Source: CAZHFA01 sp964534945
Lineage (GTDB): Bacteria; Bdellovibrionota_C; UBA2361; CAKMMH01
Length of the DNA stretch: 10,251 nt
Assembly: GCA_964534945.1 (NCBI GenBank)
Contig: CAZHSB010000051.1
Location: 1 to 10,251, forward strand
Direction: 5' to 3'
The stretch's first letter is position 1. Each line of letters starts with the position of its first letter. The position numbers and the translations under genes are program-made. The notes beneath the pieces were generated by a model that was not told the DNA's origin, did no database searches, and saw only the letters and a program-made list of their open reading frames with translations. Positions 6,194 to 10,251 of this stretch are shown here, in pieces.

Positions 6194-6508
6194 ATGAAAA
6201 AACAATTATTTGCAAAAAAAAAAGAGGATTTTATATGTGAAAATTGCGGTACGCTCGTCGTTGGAAACGGCTATACTAATCACTGCCCAAATTGCCTTTA
6301 TTCAAAGCATGTCGATATAAACCCAGGGGATAGAGATAATCCTTGTATGGGGCTTATGAAACCTATTGATTATATTAAAAAAAATGGAAAAGAATATATT
6401 TTACATGAATGTACAATTTGTCATGAAAGAAAATTAAATAAAATAGCCCCAAATGATAATAAAGATATCATACTCGCCATATGTCAAAACAAACCATTTA
6501 AAAATTAA
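6194..6508 (+). CDS. RNHCP-family zinc-ribbon protein, 104 aa
   Basis: Small cytoplasmic protein of the RNHCP domain family, named after a conserved Arg-Asn-His-Cys-Pro motif; the family has no established function that I know of. Seen here: C15-x2-C18 (ICENCG), then TNHCPNC with H30, C31 and C34, the family phrase KHVDINPGDRDNPCMGLMKP (C51), and a second CxxC in HECTICHERK (C73, C76, with H77), followed by NKIAPNDNKD. The cysteines and histidines suggest one or two bound zinc ions. The family Arg is replaced by Thr (TNHCP). Ten lysine-rich residues precede the domain; length is normal for the family. The start was taken at 6194 because of its ribosome binding site and the domain boundary. 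The gene stands 71 bases before the FKBP gene on the same strand; no strong terminator separates them, so joint transcription is possible. Confidence 0.9.
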   Translation: MKKQLFAKKKEDFICENCGTLVVGNGYTNHCPNCLYSKHVDINPGDRDNPCMGLMKPIDYIKKNGKEYILHECTICHERKLNKIAPNDNKDIILAICQNKPFKN

Positions 6509-6579
6509 GGTATTTTTATATTTTCTTAAGTATTGTACCATAAAAATTAAGAGGTTTTTAAAATTTTAGGAGTAAAAAA

Positions 6580-7308
6580 ATGAAAAAATTATGTGTATTA
6601 CTAGTGCTTATCTTAATTGGCGCAGGAGCTTTCGTATATATTAATGATGGAAATTTTTCCAAAATATTAAACAAAATAAATAACAAGGAGTTAGAATTGA
6701 AAACGGATCAAGATAAATTTAGCTATTTAGTAGGTATAAATACCGCAACGTCATTAAAGACAATTCCAATGGAAATAAATAAAGAATTCTTAATAAAAGG
6801 GTTAAGCGACGCTTTAGATGGAAAAGAATTAGCACTTTCAGAAGAAGAAATTGAAAGAGTTAGAGAAAATATTGGAAAAGAGCTTAACAAAAAGCAAGAA
6901 GAATCATTAACGACTATGAAAACTGATAATTTAAAAAAGGCAAATGAGTTCTTAGCTAAAAATAAGAAAAACGCAAATATAAAAGAAACGGCTTCTGGAC
7001 TTCAATATGAAGTTTTAGAAAAGAAAGATGGACCTAAGCCAACAGAAAAAAGCACTGTTAAAGTTCATTATAGAGGGACAACAATCGATGGAAAAGAATT
7101 TGATAGTTCATATAAAAGAAATGAACCAATTGAATTTCCTTTAGCAGGCGTAATTCCTGGCTGGACAGAAGGACTTCAATTAATGAACAAGGGAGAGAAA
7201 TTTAGATTTTTCATTCCGCCAACTCTTGCCTATGGTGAAAACGGAGTCCCAGGCATAGAACCAAATTCACTTTTGATATTCGAAGTAGAACTTTTAGACT
7301 TTAAATAA
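6580..7308 (+). CDS. Exported FKBP-type peptidyl-prolyl cis-trans isomerase (FkpA/Mip-like)
   Basis: Catalyses cis-trans isomerisation of prolyl bonds, assisting folding outside the cytoplasm. The 242 aa begin with MKK and a hydrophobic run (about 4-20); Ala-Gly-Ala at 15-17 could be a signal peptidase site, but the run could equally stay as an anchor. Residues about 44-130 match the helical N-terminal dimerisation region of FkpA/Mip proteins (FSYLVGINTATSLK, then a long Lys/Glu-rich helix). Residues about 138-242 are the FKBP domain, opening ASGLQYEVL, with the binding-pocket residues in place: Y164, F174, D175, F186, V191-I192, W195, Y218 and F234 (VHYRG, FDSS, PGWTEGL, LAYG). All pocket residues I could check are kept, so it should be active. 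C5 is not in a lipobox context. ATG at 6580 follows AGGAG by seven bases. FkpA of E. coli is 270 aa. Confidence 0.95.
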   Translation: MKKLCVLLVLILIGAGAFVYINDGNFSKILNKINNKELELKTDQDKFSYLVGINTATSLKTIPMEINKEFLIKGLSDALDGKELALSEEEIERVRENIGKELNKKQEESLTTMKTDNLKKANEFLAKNKKNANIKETASGLQYEVLEKKDGPKPTEKSTVKVHYRGTTIDGKEFDSSYKRNEPIEFPLAGVIPGWTEGLQLMNKGEKFRFFIPPTLAYGENGVPGIEPNSLLIFEVELLDFK

Positions 7309-7309
7309 A

Positions 7310-7360
7310 AAAATCTAAAACGAACTTTTATCATCTCACATAAAATAGATTTTAATTTTT
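7310..7360 (+). terminator. Possible weak terminator between the FKBP gene and nifJ
   Basis: AAAATCTA (7310-7317) pairs with TAGATTTT (7346-7353), and nested inside TTTTAT (7326-7331) pairs with ATAAAA (7340-7345), so the right arm is continuous and the left arm carries an eight-base bulge. A T-rich run follows. It begins two bases after the FKBP stop codon. Low GC content of the stem makes it weak; partial read-through into nifJ is possible. Confidence 0.4.
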
Positions 7361-7385
7361 ATATTTAAAAAAAGGAAATTGTATT

Positions 7386-10251
7386 ATGACTAATAATAAA
7401 GCAATCATGGATGCCAATGAAGCTGCTGCTCATGTTGGTTTTAATCTAAGCGAAGTAATTGCAATATATCCAATAACCCCATCTTCTCCTATGGGAGAAC
7501 ATTCCGATAGTTGGAGTGCAAAAAATGAAAAAAATATTTTCGGGACTGTTCCAAGAGTTTATGAAATGCAAAGTGAAGCAGGCGCCGCAGGTGCCGTACA
7601 CGGAGCATTGCAAGCAGGTGCGTTAAGTACTACTTTTACAGCATCTCAAGGTCTTTTACTTATGATCCCAAATATGTATAAAATCGCAGGAGAATTAACT
7701 TCTACCGTATTTCATGTAGCAGCAAGAACTGTTGCAGCACATGCTTTGTCAATCTTTGGAGATCATAGCGATGTTTATGCTTGTAGGCAAACTGGTTTTG
7801 CTATGCTTGCCTCAAGCTCTGTTCAAGAAAGTATGGATATGGCACTTGTGGCACATATTGCTACATTAAAAGCAAGAGTTCCTTTTTTACATTTCTTCGA
7901 TGGTTTTAGGACATCTCATGAAGTCATGAAAATTGATACGATAACTCAAGATGAAATCAAATCACTTATTGATATAAAAGATGTCATTGCTCACAGAGAA
8001 AGAGGATTAAAACCAGACAAACCATTTATTCGTGGTACTGCACAAAATGCTGATGTATTCTTTCAATCAAGAGAAGCTGCAAATGTTTATTATAATGCAA
8101 CTCCTGAAATCGTAAAAGATGCTATGAAAGAAGTAGCAAAAGTTACAGGGAGAAATTATAATCTATTTGATTATTATGGGCCAAAAGATGCTGAAAGATT
8201 ACTCATTATTATGGGATCTGGGGCAGAAACTGCTGAGGAAGTCGTAGATTATATGACTTCAAAAATGGGAGAAAAAGTTGCTGTATTAAAAGTTCATCTT
8301 TTCCGTCCTTTTTCAATTAAAGATTTTATTGATTCTATTCCAGCATCTGTAAAAAGCATTGCTGTCCTTGATAGAACAAAAGAAGCAGGCTCTCTTGGTG
8401 AACCTCTTTATCTTGATACTGTAACAGCATTTGCTGAAGCAAAACGTCAAGCTACAATTATTGGCGGACGTTATGGACTTTCTTCTAAAGAATTTACTCC
8501 TGCAATGATTAAGGCCGTGTTTGATGAATTAAAGAAAGAAAATCCTAAAAACCATTTTACTGTTGGTATTGATGATGATCTTACTCATACAAGCTTAGCT
8601 TATGATATCAATTTTAGAACTGAAGATGAAAGCACATTTAGAGGAATTTTTATTGGACTTGGTTCTGACGGAACTGTTGGTGCAAATAAAAATTCGATAA
8701 AAATTATTGGTAATGAAACCGAAAATTACACTCAAGGTTACTTTGTTTATGATTCTAAAAAATCAGGTGGACTTACAAAATCTCATTTAAGATTTGGTAA
8801 GAATAAGATTAAATCAATATATTTAATAGACCATGCAAACTTTGTAGCTTGTCACCAATTTAGTTTTGTTGAAAAACTTGATGTATTAAAAGAAGCAGCA
8901 AAAGGTGCAACGTTCCTTTTAAATGCTCCTTATGAAAAAGATGAGGTTTGGGATAAACTTCCAAAAGAACTTCAACAAACAATTATTGATAAAAAGATAA
9001 AATTTTATGCGATAAATGCTTATGATGTAGCTTTAAAAAATGGTATGGGAACAAGAACAAATACAATAATGCAAACTTGTTTCTTTGCTATAGCAAACAT
9101 CTTACCAAAGGATGAAGCAATTGAAAAAATCAAAGCTGCAATCAAAAAGACATTCGGCAAAAAAGGAGATGAAGTCGTTCAGAAGAATTACAAAGTTGTT
9201 GATGAAAGTCTTGTTCATTTACATGAAATTCAATATCCAGATCATGTAACAAGCATAAGATGTCGTCATCAAATTGTTTCTGATAAAGCTCCAGAGTTTG
9301 TTAAAAAAGTTCTTGCTCCAATTATGGGTGGTGAGGGAGAAAGCTTAAAAGTAAGCGAACTTCCTGCAGATGGAACTTTTCCAAGTGCCACAACAAAATG
9401 GGAAAAAAGAGCAATTGCGCTTTCTGTTCCAGAGTGGGATCCAGAAACTTGTATTCAATGTGGAAAATGTTCTATCGTTTGTCCTCATGCAGTAATTAGA
9501 ATGAAAACATTTGATAAATCAGTTCTTGATTCTGCTCCTCAAGGGTTTAAATCTTGTGATGTTAAAGGAAAAGATTTTCCAGAGGGAACAAAATTTACGC
9601 TTCAAATTTCTTCTGAAGATTGTACAGGTTGCGGACTTTGTACTGAAAATTGTCCTGCTAAAAATAAGCAAGTTGAGAGTAAAAAAGCTCTTAATTTTGT
9701 ACCTTTTGAACCAATTAGAGAACAAGAAGTTAAGAATTGGGATTTCTTTAATTCTATCGATTATACTGATAGAAGCAAGGTAAATCATGGAACTGTAAAA
9801 GGCTCTCAATTATTAGAACCACTTTTTGAATTTTCTGGTGCATGTCAAGGTTGCGGAGAAACTCCTTACATTAAACTTGTAACTCAACTTTTTGGAGACA
9901 GAATGCTTGTTGCAAATGCTACAGGTTGTTCTTCAATTTATGGTGGAAATTTACCAACTACTCCTTATGCACAAAATAAAGATGGAAGAGGTCCTGCTTG
10001 GGCAAATTCACTTTTTGAAGATAATGCAGAGTTTGGTTTAGGCTTTAGATTGGCAGTCGATAAAAAAACTACTCAAGCTAAAGAACTTTTAGAAAAATTA
10101 AAATCAGAAGTTGGAGAAGATCTTGCAAATGATATTCTTAATGCAACTGAAGATGATGAAACTAAAATTCAAGCACAAAGAAAAAGAATTGCTACGTTAA
10201 AAGAAAAATTAGCTGGAAAAAATACAGACGAAGCTTTGTCTTTAATCTCTC
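7386..10251 (+). CDS. nifJ: Pyruvate:ferredoxin (flavodoxin) oxidoreductase, 5' part (3' end outside window)
   Basis: One-chain, thiamine-diphosphate iron-sulfur enzyme that converts pyruvate and CoA to acetyl-CoA and CO2, passing electrons to ferredoxin or flavodoxin; central to anaerobic metabolism, cytoplasmic. 955 codons are present of roughly 1170-1200 usual. Visible: opening YPITPSSPMGEHSD with T31, E64 in QSEAGA and R114 in AARTVAAHA, the active-site positions known from the Desulfovibrio africanus enzyme; domains II and III to about 630; a two-cluster ferredoxin domain with C689, C692, C695, C699 (CIQCGKCSIVCP) and C746, C749, C752, C756 (CTGCGLCTENCP); then the thiamine domain with C820, C823 (CQGCGE) and C848 (ATGCSS), ligands of the proximal cluster, whose fourth cysteine lies beyond the edge. 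The frame is unbroken. ATG at 7386 follows AAAGG by ten bases. The adjacent FKBP gene is not functionally related as far as I know. Confidence 0.98.
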   Translation, partial: MTNNKAIMDANEAAAHVGFNLSEVIAIYPITPSSPMGEHSDSWSAKNEKNIFGTVPRVYEMQSEAGAAGAVHGALQAGALSTTFTASQGLLLMIPNMYKIAGELTSTVFHVAARTVAAHALSIFGDHSDVYACRQTGFAMLASSSVQESMDMALVAHIATLKARVPFLHFFDGFRTSHEVMKIDTITQDEIKSLIDIKDVIAHRERGLKPDKPFIRGTAQNADVFFQSREAANVYYNATPEIVKDAMKEVAKVTGRNYNLFDYYGPKDAERLLIIMGSGAETAEEVVDYMTSKMGEKVAVLKVHLFRPFSIKDFIDSIPASVKSIAVLDRTKEAGSLGEPLYLDTVTAFAEAKRQATIIGGRYGLSSKEFTPAMIKAVFDELKKENPKNHFTVGIDDDLTHTSLAYDINFRTEDESTFRGIFIGLGSDGTVGANKNSIKIIGNETENYTQGYFVYDSKKSGGLTKSHLRFGKNKIKSIYLIDHANFVACHQFSFVEKLDVLKEAAKGATFLLNAPYEKDEVWDKLPKELQQTIIDKKIKFYAINAYDVALKNGMGTRTNTIMQTCFFAIANILPKDEAIEKIKAAIKKTFGKKGDEVVQKNYKVVDESLVHLHEIQYPDHVTSIRCRHQIVSDKAPEFVKKVLAPIMGGEGESLKVSELPADGTFPSATTKWEKRAIALSVPEWDPETCIQCGKCSIVCPHAVIRMKTFDKSVLDSAPQGFKSCDVKGKDFPEGTKFTLQISSEDCTGCGLCTENCPAKNKQVESKKALNFVPFEPIREQEVKNWDFFNSIDYTDRSKVNHGTVKGSQLLEPLFEFSGACQGCGETPYIKLVTQLFGDRMLVANATGCSSIYGGNLPTTPYAQNKDGRGPAWANSLFEDNAEFGLGFRLAVDKKTTQAKELLEKLKSEVGEDLANDILNATEDDETKIQAQRKRIATLKEKLAGKNTDEALSLIS

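Noticed and set aside
9511..9809. Short frames on both strands near 9.5-9.8 kb
   Set aside because: Both are out of frame with the intact iron-sulfur domain of nifJ.

Overview
The window is AT-rich bacterial DNA with ordinary genetic code and Shine-Dalgarno sites (AAGGAGG, AGGAG) before most genes. A one-chain pyruvate:ferredoxin oxidoreductase at the right edge points to an anaerobe. An FKBP-type isomerase with a dimerisation-type N-terminal region and an export signal points to a Gram-negative-like envelope. The lineage cannot be fixed by eye; a low-GC gut or sediment anaerobe (for example a non-photosynthetic cyanobacterial relative, or a similar group) fits, but this is inference.

Layout: everything from 1 to 6016 is read on the minus strand and everything from 6194 to the end on the plus strand, so 6017-6193 is a divergent control region. 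On the minus strand, in order of transcription, there is a pair of unrecognised small genes (148 aa and 132 aa, 5 bases apart), an AT-only-plus-one-GC hairpin with a T tract, a second pair of unrecognised genes (313 aa with hydrophobic segments, 102 aa helical), then a class B J-domain co-chaperone (GTG start) whose stop codon overlaps the start of clpB (ATGA). ClpB runs off the left edge, missing only its last few dozen residues.

On the plus strand there is a 104-aa zinc-ribbon protein of the RNHCP family, an exported or membrane-anchored FKBP-type peptidyl-prolyl isomerase, a possible hairpin, and the first 955 codons of nifJ-type pyruvate:ferredoxin (flavodoxin) oxidoreductase, which runs off the right edge.

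How the genes work together: the J-protein and ClpB form a protein-disaggregation unit (the J-protein delivers aggregates to DnaK, which is not in this window, and DnaK hands them to ClpB). The FKBP acts on protein folding outside the cytoplasm. The oxidoreductase is central carbon metabolism and its position next to folding genes is probably incidental. The four unrecognised minus-strand genes are the least explained part of the window: the 313/102 aa pair sits directly upstream of the chaperone operon with no clear terminator between, and the 148/132 aa pair has Ala-Ala carboxyl ends. No gene-free stretch exceeds 300 bases. I saw no tRNA, rRNA, CRISPR array, insertion sequence or attachment site.
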